From NCBI GenBank assembly GCA_009910795.1, contig VMEE01000093.1, forward strand, positions 62,001 to 126,000: a DNA stretch of 64,000 bases, written 5' to 3'. Under the pieces are notes generated by a model. The model was not told the origin of the DNA. It did not search any database and saw only the letters and a program-made list of their open reading frames with translations. Numbering within the stretch: the stretch's first letter is position 1; the number at the start of each line of letters is the position of its first letter. Source of the stretch: Dehalobacter sp. CP (GTDB lineage: Bacteria; Bacillota_B; Desulfitobacteriia; Desulfitobacteriales; Syntrophobotulaceae). Below are positions 42,981-53,204 of this stretch, piece by piece. A program made the translations under genes and the position numbers.

Positions 42981-44540
42981 ATGACAAACAATCAAAAAAT
43001 GATGAAAGCGGCAGGCTTCATGATGGCTGCCAACCTTGTTTCCAGGCTTCTCGGTTTTGTCAGGGAATCCCTGATGGCAGGACTGTTCGGAAAAACGGCG
43101 GCTACAGATGCGTATAATACGGCTTTTATTCTTCCTGACCTGCTCTACTGGCTGTTGGTCGGAGGGGTGTTGAGTGCTGCCTTTATCCCTGTCCTATCCG
43201 AATATATTGCCAAAGAAAAGGAAAAAGAAGGATGGAAAGTCGTCAGCTCGGTAACCAATGCGACATTTCTTCTGCTCTGTATCCTGGTTATCGCAGGCAT
43301 GCTGCTGACTCCGAAGTTTATTGAGATGCAGGTACCCGGATTTAGTCCGGCGAATAAGGAACTTACCATCTATCTTACCCGTATTTTGCTGCTGCAGCCG
43401 GTCATTCTGGCTTTGAGCGGGATTACGATGGGCATCCTGAACTCGTACAAAATATTTTGGCCGTCCGCGCTGGGGACGGTCCTTTACAATGCCAGCGTCA
43501 TCCTATTTGGAGCGCTTTGGGCTAATTCCGGTGAAGCCCGGAGTATCTCCGGTTTTGCGTTTGGGGTCGTCATCGGTGCTGCAGCTAACTTTCTTGTTCA
43601 GGTGCCTTCCCTGCGAAAGGTTGGCTTCCGCTACTATCCAATGATCGATCTGAAACATCCCGGGGTCCGGAAGATTATGGTCTTGGCTGTCCCGATGATT
43701 ATCATGTACACCTTGAATCAATTTCAAGTCATTGTGAATTCCAACCTCGGTTCTGCGCTTGATCCGGGAAGCTTGACTGCGGTCTGGTACTCTTACCGTC
43801 TTTTCCAAGTCCCGGTCGGAATCTTCGCGCTGGCCATCGGTGTCGCTGTTTTTCCGACCTTAACAGAGCAGGCTGCTCTGAAAAAGGCCAAAGATTTTCT
43901 CGAGACGATCTCGAGTGCAATTCGGCTGATTATCTTTATTACGGTTCCAATATCGATTGGGATGGTCGTTCTGCGCTTTCCTTTGATCCGGGTTCTGTTC
44001 CAGCATGGTGAATTCAGTGCGGGGGATACGGATATCATGGCTGTGCCGCTGCTGTATTTTTCGCTGGGGATTACCGCTCAGGCTATTATTCAGATTCTGC
44101 CGCGCGCTTTTTATGCAATGCAGAACACCTGGATTCCGGTTATTCTTGGTCTCGTCGCCATGGCTGCCAGCATAATCTGGATGTACATTTTAGTAGGTCC
44201 TTTGGCTTGCGGCGGCTTGGCCCTGGCTGTAACTCTCGGAGCCATTATGCAAATGCTCTTGCTGTTTATCGTACTGCGCCGCAAGCTCGGCAAAATTGAC
44301 GGGCGCAGAATTGCAGCCGTGTTTGGTAAAACCCTGGCAGCCGCTTTGGCTATGGCAGCTGTCGTCATGATTTGGGCGAATCTGCTGACCATTTGGGTCG
44401 GAATTGGCAAAATGGGCTCCACGATTGTTTTAATCAGCGGAGCACTCGTAGGCATGCTCGTGTTTTTTATAGTTGCCCGTCTGCTGAAGATGGAAGAGTA
44501 CCAAATGGCCATCGAGATGCTGATCAAACGACGCAAATAA
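42981..44540 (+). CDS. murJ: Lipid II flippase MurJ
   Basis: Moves lipid II across the membrane. 519 residues from ATG 42981 (AAAGG 14 bases upstream; the frame open from 42942 overlaps the leader), 13-14 helices. MATE-like MVN motifs: NLVSRLLGFVRESLMAGLFG with the conserved Arg, ATDAYNTAFILPDLL and AAFIPVLSEY. It lies between spoIIP and lepA, not a standard neighbour. Confidence 0.93.
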   Translation: MTNNQKMMKAAGFMMAANLVSRLLGFVRESLMAGLFGKTAATDAYNTAFILPDLLYWLLVGGVLSAAFIPVLSEYIAKEKEKEGWKVVSSVTNATFLLLCILVIAGMLLTPKFIEMQVPGFSPANKELTIYLTRILLLQPVILALSGITMGILNSYKIFWPSALGTVLYNASVILFGALWANSGEARSISGFAFGVVIGAAANFLVQVPSLRKVGFRYYPMIDLKHPGVRKIMVLAVPMIIMYTLNQFQVIVNSNLGSALDPGSLTAVWYSYRLFQVPVGIFALAIGVAVFPTLTEQAALKKAKDFLETISSAIRLIIFITVPISIGMVVLRFPLIRVLFQHGEFSAGDTDIMAVPLLYFSLGITAQAIIQILPRAFYAMQNTWIPVILGLVAMAASIIWMYILVGPLACGGLALAVTLGAIMQMLLLFIVLRRKLGKIDGRRIAAVFGKTLAAALAMAAVVMIWANLLTIWVGIGKMGSTIVLISGALVGMLVFFIVARLLKMEEYQMAIEMLIKRRK

Positions 44541-44546
44541 GGAGGA

Positions 44547-44610
44547 CCGGGGGACAAAAGGACTCCCCCTGTCCCCCGGAATTCCGGAGCCGCCTTGCTT
44601 TTCAAGGCGG
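44547..44610. terminator. Two GC-rich hairpins after murJ
   Basis: CCGGGGGACA (44547-44556) pairs perfectly with TGTCCCCCGG (44570-44579); a second stem CCGCCTTG/CAAGGCGG follows (44590-44610). Neither has a long T run. The first resembles GGGGACA...TGTCCCC hairpins that are dispersed in some Firmicutes; that link is a recollection, not shown here. Confidence 0.5.
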
Positions 44611-44624
44611 TAGTTTGGTATAAT
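44595..44624 (+). promoter_or_regulatory. Promoter for lepA
   Basis: -35 TTGCTT (44595-44600), 18 bases, -10 TATAAT (44619-44624) with extended TGG. Its -35 lies inside the second hairpin. Confidence 0.6.
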
Positions 44625-44662
44625 GATATGCTGGCATTATATTCGGGGAGAGAAGAAAATCC

Positions 44663-46468
44663 ATGGCAAACGCTTCATCTAAAATCAGAAATTTTTCGAT
44701 TATTGCCCATATCGATCACGGCAAATCTACTCTTGCCGATCGGCTGATTGAGTATACCGGAACCATGTCCACCCGGGAACTCAAGGAGCAGGTTCTCGAC
44801 TCCATGGATTTGGAACGGGAGCGTGGTATTACCATCAAACTGCAGGCAGTCCGTTTGCGCTACAAGGCAAAAGACGGAGAGGTCTATGAGCTGAATCTGA
44901 TCGATACTCCCGGACATGTTGACTTTTCTTACGAAGTTTCCCGGAGTCTGGCTGCCTGCGAAGGGGCTTTGCTGGTGGTCGATGCGGCCCAGGGTATTGA
45001 GGCCCAGACTCTTGCCAATGTCTATCTTGCTTTGGAAAATGACCTGGAGATCATTCCGGTTATTAATAAAATAGATCTGCCAAGCGCAGAACCTGACAGA
45101 GTCAAACAGGAGATTGAAGATGTGATTGGGATTGACGCGAGTGAGGCGATCCTCGCATCGGCCAAAATGGGGATTGGGGTCGAAGAGATCCTGGAAGCCA
45201 TTGTCAAGAGGATTCCTCCGCCGAAGGGCGATGACGAAGAACCTTTAAAGTCATTGATTTTTGACTCAAAGTTTGATTCCTACAAAGGTGCGATCCCTTA
45301 TATTCGATTATTTGACGGTAAAGTCTCCAAAGGAACGAACATCAGGATGATGTCCACCGGAAAAATGTTTGAAATCACCGAAGTTGGTGTTTTTACCCCA
45401 GGAATGACGATTGTCGATGAGCTGAGGGCAGGCCAGGTTGGCTATATCGCAGGCAGTATCAAGAATGTTGGGGATACCCGCGTTGGGGATACCGTGACGG
45501 ATAACGACCATCCGGCTGCGGAACCGCTAGCGGGTTACCGCAAAGCGGTGTCGATGGTTTTTTGCGGCCTTTATCCGGTTGAAACCTCCGACTTTGACAG
45601 GCTGAAGGATGCGCTGGAGAAACTTCAGCTGAATGATGCGAGTTTAATGTATGAAAATGAAACGTCCGCAGCGCTGGGCTTTGGTTTCCGCTGTGGCTTC
45701 CTGGGTCTCCTGCACATGGAAATCATCCAGGAGAGACTTGAGAGGGAATTCGGTCTCAGTATTATCACGACTGCACCGAGCGTTGTTTATAAAGTCAATA
45801 CCACGGCCAAGGAACAGATCTTTATTGATAACCCTGCGCTTCTGCCGCCTGAAGGAAAGATCGAATCGATTGAAGAGCCTGTGGTCAAGGCTACGATTAT
45901 GGTACCCTCCGAGTACGTAGGTACCATTATGGAACTGAACCAGGAGAAAAGGGGTACGTTCCTAAACATGGATTACATCACCGCTTCCCGGGTTAGTCTT
46001 TATTATGAGCTCCCGTTAAGCGAAATTGTTTACGATTATTTTGATCAGCTCAAATCCCGAACCAAAGGGTATGCGTCTCTGGATTATGAACTGATTGGAT
46101 ACAAGGAAGCGGATCTTGTGAAACTCGATATCATGCTGAACGCTGAAATTGTCGATGCACTCTCTTTCATTGTCCATAAAGACAAAGCATATTCCCGTGG
46201 ACGCAAACTTGTTGAAAAGCTGCGCAGCCTGATCCCGCGGCAGATGTTTGAGATACCTGTCCAAGCCGTGATCGGAGCAAAGGTCATTGCCAGGGAGAAT
46301 ATCCGGGCTATGCGCAAAGATGTTCTGGCCAAATGCTACGGCGGTGACATTTCCCGGAAACGCAAACTGCTGGAAAAGCAAAAAGAAGGCAAGAAACGCA
46401 TGAAACAAGTTGGCAGCGTGGAAATACCCCAGGACGCTTTCATGGCCGTGCTCAAGATGGACGATTAA
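44663..46468 (+). CDS. lepA: Elongation factor 4 (LepA)
   Basis: Ribosomal back-translocase GTPase. 601 residues, full length. G1 [10 protein letters not shown]2 RGITIK, G3 DTPGHVDF, G4 NKID; C-terminal LepA domain with [20 protein letters not shown]. No unusual changes. Confidence 0.98.
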   Translation: MANASSKIRNFSIIAHIDHGKSTLADRLIEYTGTMSTRELKEQVLDSMDLERERGITIKLQAVRLRYKAKDGEVYELNLIDTPGHVDFSYEVSRSLAACEGALLVVDAAQGIEAQTLANVYLALENDLEIIPVINKIDLPSAEPDRVKQEIEDVIGIDASEAILASAKMGIGVEEILEAIVKRIPPPKGDDEEPLKSLIFDSKFDSYKGAIPYIRLFDGKVSKGTNIRMMSTGKMFEITEVGVFTPGMTIVDELRAGQVGYIAGSIKNVGDTRVGDTVTDNDHPAAEPLAGYRKAVSMVFCGLYPVETSDFDRLKDALEKLQLNDASLMYENETSAALGFGFRCGFLGLLHMEIIQERLEREFGLSIITTAPSVVYKVNTTAKEQIFIDNPALLPPEGKIESIEEPVVKATIMVPSEYVGTIMELNQEKRGTFLNMDYITASRVSLYYELPLSEIVYDYFDQLKSRTKGYASLDYELIGYKEADLVKLDIMLNAEIVDALSFIVHKDKAYSRGRKLVEKLRSLIPRQMFEIPVQAVIGAKVIARENIRAMRKDVLAKCYGGDISRKRKLLEKQKEGKKRMKQVGSVEIPQDAFMAVLKMDD

Positions 46469-46484
46469 TTTTTTGCTTTGCTCG

Positions 46485-46572
46485 GGTTAGACCCTAGGCA
46501 CCTCCTGCACCGTCGCCGTGCTCCGCTTGGTGTTGACCATCCATTACGGTGACTTAGTCTGCAGCCTGGGAA
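46485..46572. repeat. Repeat-family spacer between lepA and hemW
   Basis: GACCCTAGGCAC (46490-46501) and CGTGCTCCGCTTGG (46517-46530) recur in the same order at 58867-58878 and 58893-58906. No coding sequence. Confidence 0.65.
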
Positions 46573-46608
46573 CGTAAATATTAAAAACCGCTGTATTAGG
46601 TGATTAGC

Positions 46609-47946
46609 ATGACTTCTTTATATGTTCATGTTCCGTTTTGTATAAAAAAATGTTCCTACTGCGCATTCTATTCGGTGCCTTATACTGCCCCCATTATCGC
46701 AGACAGTAGAATATCCGGTAGCGTAGATGAAGCTGATCATATGTTATTGTCAGACCCGGCCTCCGATTTGGTCTCCGTCTATTTGCACGGACTGGAACGG
46801 GAGCTTGAGCTGCGAGCGAAGGAAGCCCCCCAGGGGGTTTCTTCTCTTTTTATCGGGGGTGGAACACCCACCGTTTTGAATGCAGGTCAGTTTGACCGGC
46901 TGCTCAGTCTAATTTGCCGGTATTATTTTCAGTCCCCGAACCGGACAAACCCAACAGATATTTCTGATCCAATAAAGAATCCCCTTAGCGATGCTTCCGG
47001 AAACGGTCAGGTTATCGAAAAGACAATTGAGTGCAATCCCGGTACACTCGACCGGGAAAAAATGATAATCTGCCGGACGTACGGGATTAACCGGATATCC
47101 CTCGGCGCTCAGAGCTTTGATGACCGTCTGCTGAAAAGCATCGGCAGAATTCATACCGCGGAAGATATTCACAGGAGCGTCACCCTTGTCAGACAATCGG
47201 GGATAGATAACCTGAATCTTGACCTGATTTTTGGACTTCCGGGACAGAAAATGGGAGATTGGCAGAATACGCTTCGCCAGGCCATCGCGTTGTGGCCTGA
47301 ACACCTTTCACTCTATGCACTTACGCTTGAGGAAGATACCCCGCTGCATAAAGAATATGCATACAGTCAGGCAGGCAGTCCGGACTGCAAAGAAACCCTG
47401 GATGGCTTGAACAGCCGGAATCGCCTGGATCGTCTGCCGGATGACGATTTGCAGGCCGATATGTACGAATGGGCGGTTTCTTATCTTCAAAGCTGCGGCT
47501 ATGGTCGCTATGAAGTTTCCAACTTTGCGAGGCCCGGTTTTGAATGCAAACATAACCGGTCTTATTGGCGAGGGCAGGATTATATCGGTCTTGGACCGGG
47601 GGCAGTCTCGTGCCTGCACAATGCTAGAACCAAGAATACGGAGGATATTGCGGGGTATGCACGGATGCTGGAATCAGGACAAAGGCCTTTGGACCCTTCT
47701 GCAACCGAAGTACTGACCAGAGAGCAGCAGATCTCTGAATTTATGATGCTGGGGCTGCGTACGGCAGATGGAATCGACACCGTAGAATTTTCTGCCAAAT
47801 TTCAAACAGAAATTCAGGATATTTATGGACAAATTTTGCAAAACTATATTGATAGAGATATTTTCCGGCTTGCCGAAGGCAGGTTGAAAATTAACCCTGC
47901 CTGCTTTTTCGTGCTCAATGCGGTTCTGGTGGATTTCATTTTGTAG
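46609..47946 (+). CDS. hemW: HemW-type radical SAM protein (coproporphyrinogen oxidase-like, heme chaperone)
   Basis: Radical-SAM protein; HemW inserts heme and is not a true coproporphyrinogen oxidase. ATG 46609 with AGGTG six bases upstream. Cluster motif CIKKCSYCAF (CxxxCxxC with Phe after it, HemW type), then GGGTPT, ISLGAQSFDDRLLKSIGR and the C-terminal winged region. 445 residues against about 380 usually; the excess lies in two linkers at about 25-55 and 100-130, plus one near 250-270 rich in D, R and L. Confidence 0.9.
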   Translation: MTSLYVHVPFCIKKCSYCAFYSVPYTAPIIADSRISGSVDEADHMLLSDPASDLVSVYLHGLERELELRAKEAPQGVSSLFIGGGTPTVLNAGQFDRLLSLICRYYFQSPNRTNPTDISDPIKNPLSDASGNGQVIEKTIECNPGTLDREKMIICRTYGINRISLGAQSFDDRLLKSIGRIHTAEDIHRSVTLVRQSGIDNLNLDLIFGLPGQKMGDWQNTLRQAIALWPEHLSLYALTLEEDTPLHKEYAYSQAGSPDCKETLDGLNSRNRLDRLPDDDLQADMYEWAVSYLQSCGYGRYEVSNFARPGFECKHNRSYWRGQDYIGLGPGAVSCLHNARTKNTEDIAGYARMLESGQRPLDPSATEVLTREQQISEFMMLGLRTADGIDTVEFSAKFQTEIQDIYGQILQNYIDRDIFRLAEGRLKINPACFFVLNAVLVDFIL

Positions 47947-48011
47947 CTGAATTTAACGATGCTCTAAGCTGAATTGCAGCTGCATTGTACACGATTCGAT
48001 GATGATTCCTC

Positions 48012-48040
48012 TTGACATTATTTTACCATCATGCTAAATT
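48012..48040 (+). promoter_or_regulatory. Sigma-A promoter of the hrcA operon
   Basis: Consensus -35 TTGACA (48012-48017), a 17-base spacer, -10 TAAATT (48035-48040) with extended TGC. Confidence 0.8.
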
Positions 48041-48052
48041 ATGTTCAGATGA

Positions 48053-48079
48053 TTAGCACTCACCTTGGTAGAGTGCTAA
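48053..48079 (+). promoter_or_regulatory. CIRCE operator
   Basis: TTAGCACTC, nine bases, GAGTGCTAA: a perfect CIRCE element and the binding site of HrcA. It is just downstream of the promoter and controls hrcA-grpE-dnaK. Confidence 0.98.
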
Positions 48080-48104
48080 CAAATCAATCGGAGGTGGCAC
48101 TTTG

Positions 48105-49154
48105 ATGGAAATGGATGAAAGAAAACACAAGATTTTAAAAGCGATTGTGCAGGATTATATTGCCACCGCGGAGCCTGTCGGTTCCAGAACCGTTTCCAAA
48201 AAGTTTGAGCTGGGGGTGTCTCCGGCGACGATCCGCAATGAGATGGCAGATCTCGAAGAGTTGGGACTTATTGAACAGCCCCATACATCTGCAGGAAGGA
48301 TTCCTTCCGACTCGGGCTATCGCTATTATGTCGATTATCTGATGGATCCTTTAAGCCTGAACCATGATGAAAAGAAAAATATCAACCAGGAGATCACCAG
48401 CAGACTCAGCGAAGTGCAGGAAGTCATCGAATACACCGGAAAGCTTATTTCTCAAGTGACGAACCTGACCAGCATTGTACTTGGACCAAAAAGCCGAAGC
48501 GGTATTCTAAAGAATTTGCATTTTCTCCCCTACGAGCAGGGGAAGGCCATCATGGTGACCGTGAAAGAGAATGGTTCGGTAGAGAATAATATTGTCGATA
48601 TCGGTCCGGATACAAGCCCGGAGGAACTTCAGATTCTGGCGAATATTTTCAACCAGAAAATGAGTGGAACCAGGGTACAGGATCTGAAAAAAGGCCTGAT
48701 CAACGAAATATACAGCGAGCTCTCCAGAAAACGCCGCATTATTGATGGAATGATGGGTACTCTGGAAAGAATGTTTGATGATAAGGATGGAGAGTCCGAA
48801 GAACGGGTCTACCTTGGCGGGACATTAAATATGCTTGATCAGCCTGAATTCAGGGATATCAATAAAGTGCGAAGTCTCTTTTCCGTATTTGAGGAGAACA
48901 ATAAGCTGAAGGAGCTTCTAAGTCATGATCAAAAAGGATTAAGTATCATGATCGGAGCGGAAAATGCTGATCAGGTATTTAAAAACTGCAGTATTATATC
49001 TGCAACCTACCAGGTTAACGGGAAACAGATTGGTTCAGTAGGCGTTTTGGGTCCGACCAGAATGGATTACGGCAAGGCGATCGCGATTGTAGACTATATG
49101 ACAAACAGCTTGACCGAATTGCTGACAGAGAGGTACCGGAGGCCCCGGACTTAG
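48105..49154 (+). CDS. hrcA: Heat-inducible transcription repressor HrcA
   Basis: Represses CIRCE-bearing heat-shock genes. ATG 48105 with GGAGGTGG upstream; 349 residues. N-terminal winged helix (RKHKILKAIVQDYIATAEPV, SPATIRNEMADLEELGLI), dimerisation and inserted domains, C-terminal GSVGVLGPTRMDYGKAI. First gene of the operon, so autoregulated. Confidence 0.97.
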   Translation: MEMDERKHKILKAIVQDYIATAEPVGSRTVSKKFELGVSPATIRNEMADLEELGLIEQPHTSAGRIPSDSGYRYYVDYLMDPLSLNHDEKKNINQEITSRLSEVQEVIEYTGKLISQVTNLTSIVLGPKSRSGILKNLHFLPYEQGKAIMVTVKENGSVENNIVDIGPDTSPEELQILANIFNQKMSGTRVQDLKKGLINEIYSELSRKRRIIDGMMGTLERMFDDKDGESEERVYLGGTLNMLDQPEFRDINKVRSLFSVFEENNKLKELLSHDQKGLSIMIGAENADQVFKNCSIISATYQVNGKQIGSVGVLGPTRMDYGKAIAIVDYMTNSLTELLTERYRRPRT

Positions 49155-49175
49155 ATCAAGAAGGGAGGCAACTGC

Positions 49176-49751
49176 GTGAACAAAGAAAAAACAAATCAAG
49201 CGTCTGCAAACGCTCAGGAAGATAAAGAATACCAGAACATTGGGCAGGAGAATGAAGAATGCCTGACTGAGGAGATTGATCCTGTCGATCATTTGCAGCG
49301 CCTGCGTGAGGAAATTGAAGAGCATAAGTCCAAAGCGGAAGACTATTATGCCCAGATGCAAAGACTGAAAGCTGAATTTGACAATTTCCGCAAAAGAACC
49401 CAGAAGGAAAAAGAAGACACTGCCCGGTATGCTTCGGAAAGGGTCATACATTCCTTGCTGCCGGTCCTGGATAATTTTGAAAGAGCAATTGCTTCCAGTC
49501 GAAAAAACAACGATTTTGAAGCATTATCACAGGGTGTGGAAATGATCGAAAGAATGTTTCTGAAAGTCCTGGAAGATGAGGGGCTCAAGATCATTGAAAC
49601 CGTCGGCCAGGAATTTGATCCGAATCTCCATGAAGCCCTGCTGAAAGAAGAATCCGACCAGCCGGAGAATATGATTCTGGAAGAACTTCAAAAGGGATAT
49701 TATCTGAAGGATAAAGTGATCAGGCCCAGCCGGGTCAAAGTTTCAGGCTGA
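49176..49751 (+). CDS. grpE: Nucleotide exchange factor GrpE
   Basis: DnaK co-chaperone. GTG start with AAGGGAGG upstream; 191 residues. Long acidic coiled coil (about 20-90), then the beta domain with VEMIERMFLKVLEDEGLKII and GQEFDPNLHEALL. Between hrcA and dnaK, as usual. Confidence 0.96.
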   Translation: MNKEKTNQASANAQEDKEYQNIGQENEECLTEEIDPVDHLQRLREEIEEHKSKAEDYYAQMQRLKAEFDNFRKRTQKEKEDTARYASERVIHSLLPVLDNFERAIASSRKNNDFEALSQGVEMIERMFLKVLEDEGLKIIETVGQEFDPNLHEALLKEESDQPENMILEELQKGYYLKDKVIRPSRVKVSG

Positions 49752-49842
49752 TAGTATTAAGCTAAATCTCAGTCTGATCAAAGAGTATATGAGTTAAAAG
49801 AAACGAAAAATACGATATGAGAATTTGCAAGGAGGAAATCAA

Positions 49843-51702
49843 ATGGGTAAAGTAATTGGTATTGACTTAGGAACCACCAACTCTTGTGTTGCAGTGCTTG
49901 AAGGTGGTGAACCTGTTGTAATCCCTAATCCTGAAGGAGCGCGCATTACACCTTCAGTCGTCGGCTTCTCCAAGAACGGCGAGAAACTAGTAGGTCAGGT
50001 GGCCAAACGCCAGGCTGTTTCCAATCCGGACAACACGGTTAGTTCGATTAAGCGTCATATGGGCACAAACTATAAAGTGACTTTGATGGATAAATCCTAT
50101 ACACCGCAGGAAGTATCTGCAATGATCCTGCAGAAGCTCAAAGCTGATGCGGAAGCTTATCTAGGGTCTTCGGTCACCCAGGCTGTCATCACCGTTCCGG
50201 CGTATTTTACCGACGCTCAGCGTCAGGCTACCAAAGATGCCGGCACGATCGCGGGTCTTGAAGTTCTGCGTATTATTAATGAACCTACTGCAGCAGCACT
50301 GGCTTATGGACTTGACAAAGAACATGACCAGACTGTACTCGTTTACGACCTTGGCGGCGGAACATTTGACGTCTCGATCCTTGAACTGAGTCAGGGAATG
50401 GTCGAAGTTAAAGCGACAAACGGAAACAACCTTCTCGGCGGTGACGACTTTGACCAGCGTTTAATGGATTACATTGTTGCCGAATTTAAAAAGAGCAACG
50501 GTGTTGATCTTGCCAAAGACCGGATGGCCCTGCAGCGTCTGAAGGAAGCTGCTGAAAAAGCCAAAATTGAGCTTTCCGGCGTTGCCCAAACCAATATTAA
50601 TCTGCCGTTTATTACGATGTCTGCTGAAGGGCCGCTTCATCTGGATATGAATATCACCCGCGCCAAATTTGAAGAGCTTGTAGCAGATTTGATCGAAAAA
50701 ACGATGGGACCTACCCGTCAAGCGATGGAAGATGCCAAACTTTCCTTCAACGAAATCGATCAGGTGATTCTTGTCGGGGGATCTAGCAGAATCCCTGCAG
50801 TCCAGGAAGCCATTAAGAGAATCAGCGGCAAGGAACCGCATAAAGGTGTTAACCCGGATGAAGTCGTTGCGCTCGGCGCGGCTATCCAGGGCGGGGTTCT
50901 GGCTGGTGAAATGAAAGATATTGTTCTAGTCGACGTTGCCCCGCTTTCCCTCGGGATTGAAACCCTGGGCGGTGTATTCACCAGGATCATTGACCGGAAT
51001 ACGACCATTCCGACCACCAAATCCCAAGTCTTTTCGACTGCAGCCGACAGCCAGACTTCGGTAGATATCCATGTGCTTCAGGGTGAGCGCGAGATGGCTG
51101 CTTACAATAAGACGCTCGGCCGCTTCCAGCTTACCGGAATTCCGCCTGCCCCAAGAGGTGTGCCGCAGATCGAAGTCAAATTTGATATTGACGTAAACGG
51201 TATTGTACACGTTTCGGCGAAAGATATGGCAACCGGTAATGAACAGAAAGTAACCATCACGGCTTCAACCGGCTTAAGCAAAGATGAAGTTGAAAAGATG
51301 CGTCAGGATGCCGAGGCCAATGCTGAGAAAGACAAACAGGCCAGAGAACTGATTGATGCCAGAAACCAAGCAGATTCACTCGCGTACCAGGCTGAAAAGA
51401 CCCTGAAGGACTTTGAAGGCAAAGGTGACGCCGCCGAGCGGGATGCGATTAAGAAGGCTGCTGAAGAACTCAGAGCCACGGCCGGCAGCGATAATGTCCA
51501 GGAAATTAATACAAAATCGGAAGCGCTGACCAAAATCCTCTATCCGTTTGTGGAAAAAATGTATCAGCAGCAGGGAGCACCCGGTGCAGGTCCGCAGGGA
51601 CCTGGCGCGGGACCAAACCCAGGACAGCAGGATACCGGAGCCGGCAAGGCAGATGACAATGTTGTCGATGCTGAATATACCGAAGTGGACAAGGATAAAT
51701 AA
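49843..51702 (+). CDS. dnaK: Chaperone protein DnaK
   Basis: Hsp70. ATG 49843 with AAGGAGG upstream; 619 residues. [26 protein letters not shown], the [11 protein letters not shown] motif and the substrate domain are intact; the Gly/Pro-rich tail ends in a [20 protein letters not shown] acidic sequence. End of the CIRCE operon; dnaJ is 315 bases away. Confidence 0.98.
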   Translation: MGKVIGIDLGTTNSCVAVLEGGEPVVIPNPEGARITPSVVGFSKNGEKLVGQVAKRQAVSNPDNTVSSIKRHMGTNYKVTLMDKSYTPQEVSAMILQKLKADAEAYLGSSVTQAVITVPAYFTDAQRQATKDAGTIAGLEVLRIINEPTAAALAYGLDKEHDQTVLVYDLGGGTFDVSILELSQGMVEVKATNGNNLLGGDDFDQRLMDYIVAEFKKSNGVDLAKDRMALQRLKEAAEKAKIELSGVAQTNINLPFITMSAEGPLHLDMNITRAKFEELVADLIEKTMGPTRQAMEDAKLSFNEIDQVILVGGSSRIPAVQEAIKRISGKEPHKGVNPDEVVALGAAIQGGVLAGEMKDIVLVDVAPLSLGIETLGGVFTRIIDRNTTIPTTKSQVFSTAADSQTSVDIHVLQGEREMAAYNKTLGRFQLTGIPPAPRGVPQIEVKFDIDVNGIVHVSAKDMATGNEQKVTITASTGLSKDEVEKMRQDAEANAEKDKQARELIDARNQADSLAYQAEKTLKDFEGKGDAAERDAIKKAAEELRATAGSDNVQEINTKSEALTKILYPFVEKMYQQQGAPGAGPQGPGAGPNPGQQDTGAGKADDNVVDAEYTEVDKDK

Positions 51703-51786
51703 ACAGAATCAGTATGAATCAGATCATTTGTTTAATCGATTGATCATGAAGAGTCCGCAGATAACAACGATATTAAAACACAAAAA

Positions 51787-51822
51787 GTACCGGTATTTAG
51801 CCTTAAAGCTAAATACCGGTAC
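51787..51822. terminator. Perfect 15-bp hairpin after dnaK
   Basis: GTACCGGTATTTAGC, loop CTTAAA, GCTAAATACCGGTAC. It lies 84 bases past dnaK; the T-rich side is on the minus strand, so on the plus strand it may act as a 3' stabiliser rather than a strong terminator. Confidence 0.6.
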
Positions 51823-51837
51823 AACGCGCCTTGAATC

Positions 51838-51965
51838 TTAACATATTAATAATAATGGTAGTATAATGATACATTAGAAAGAGTCTATAGGTAATCAAAA
51901 GGGTCTAAGGGTGCAGCAGTATCTTTGGACCTGCTTCGGCATTCGGAGGAATGCAGGTCTTATTT
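51838..51965 (+). promoter_or_regulatory. dnaJ promoter and leader with attenuator-like hairpin
   Basis: -35 TTAACA (51838-51843), 18 bases, -10 TATAAT (51862-51867). In the leader, GACCTGC (51928-51934) pairs with GCAGGTC (51953-51959) and TTATTT follows. An upstream GGTC (51902-51905) could pair with the same GACC, giving two exclusive folds. This occupies the gene-free stretch 51703-52017 with the hairpin above. Function is inferred. Confidence 0.5.
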
Positions 51966-52017
51966 ATGTCTCATGCGGTCTTGTATTGATATTTAGGGAG
52001 GAGTTTCAGCTTAAATT

Positions 52018-53160
52018 ATGAAACGCGATTACTATGAAGTTCTGGGTGTCAGCAAATCTTCCAGCGTGGATGAAATTAAAAAAGCTTACAGGAAGATAGC
52101 AAAGGAAAACCATCCCGATGTCAAACCGGGAGATAAGCAAGCGGAAGAACGCTTTAAGGAAGCTACTGAGGCTTATGCGGTATTGAGCGATCCGGATAAG
52201 AAAGCAAAATATGACCAATATGGCCACGCCGGGGTGGACTTTAACGGACAGGGCTTTGGAGGATTTGGCGATTTCTCTGATTTTGCTGATTTCGGCCTTG
52301 GAGATGTTTTTGAAATGTTTTTCGGCGGGGGTATGGGCGGAGGCTCCAGAAGAAAAGGCCCGGTGAAAGGCGCCGATTTGAGATATGATCTGTCCATCAC
52401 GCTGCATGAGGCTGCCTTTGGCATGAAGAAGCAGATTGAAGTTCCGGTCTCAGTATACTGTACCGAGTGCGGAGGAAGCGGTGCAGCTCCCGGCACGAAT
52501 CCGACCACGTGTTCACAATGCGGCGGTACCGGGCAGATCAGGGCAACTCAGCGTACACCGTTCGGGCAAATCGCTACGACCAAGACTTGTGCTGCTTGTG
52601 GCGGAAAAGGGACAATGATCAGCTCTCCGTGCAGCAAATGCAATGGCAAGGGTAAAGTAAAAGAAGTAAAAAAGATCGAAGTCAATATCCCGGCAGGCAC
52701 GGAGGATGGATTAAGTCTGCGTTACAGCGGTTATGGCGAGGCCGGAGAAAGAGGAGGACCGTCCGGAGACCTGTATGTTGTTCTGCTCGTTAAGAAGGAT
52801 GAATTCTTCCAGAGAAACGGCAATGATATCTACGTTGAAATTCCGATCACTTTTGTTCAGGCCGCCCTGGGTGATGAAATTGACGTGCCTACCCTTCACG
52901 GCGATGTCAAAATAAAGATACCCGAAGGAACCCAGACATCGAAAGTCTTCAGAATCAAAGGAATGGGTGTTCCTTACCGGAGAGGCAGCGGGTGCGGTGA
53001 CCAGCATGTCAGGGTGATTGTAGCAACGCCTACCAAACTCACGGAACGGCAGAAAGAGTTGCTCAGCGAATTTGGAAAAATAACGACCGAAGGCCAGCAG
53101 CTTGGTAAAAAATCGCTTTGGGACAAGGTGAAGGATAATGTCCGGGATGCTATCGGTTAA
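52018..53160 (+). CDS. dnaJ: Chaperone protein DnaJ
   Basis: Hsp40. 380 residues; AGGGAGGAG is 14 bases before ATG, rather far. J domain with HPD in NHPDVKPGD, Gly/Phe region (about 75-115), four CxxCxGxG zinc repeats (CTECGGSG, CSQCGGTG, CAACGGKG, CSKCNGKG) and substrate domains. It is separated from dnaK by its own promoter. Confidence 0.97.
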   Translation: MKRDYYEVLGVSKSSSVDEIKKAYRKIAKENHPDVKPGDKQAEERFKEATEAYAVLSDPDKKAKYDQYGHAGVDFNGQGFGGFGDFSDFADFGLGDVFEMFFGGGMGGGSRRKGPVKGADLRYDLSITLHEAAFGMKKQIEVPVSVYCTECGGSGAAPGTNPTTCSQCGGTGQIRATQRTPFGQIATTKTCAACGGKGTMISSPCSKCNGKGKVKEVKKIEVNIPAGTEDGLSLRYSGYGEAGERGGPSGDLYVVLLVKKDEFFQRNGNDIYVEIPITFVQAALGDEIDVPTLHGDVKIKIPEGTQTSKVFRIKGMGVPYRRGSGCGDQHVRVIVATPTKLTERQKELLSEFGKITTEGQQLGKKSLWDKVKDNVRDAIG

Positions 53161-53204
53161 TTGCAGTTTAACGGCGAATAAGATCTGAGAAAAGGGAGTT
53201 AGCC

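Noticed and set aside
44547..44579. Strong murJ terminator
   Set aside because: The stem is perfect, but no T run follows on the plus strand, so it is listed only as a hairpin of uncertain role.
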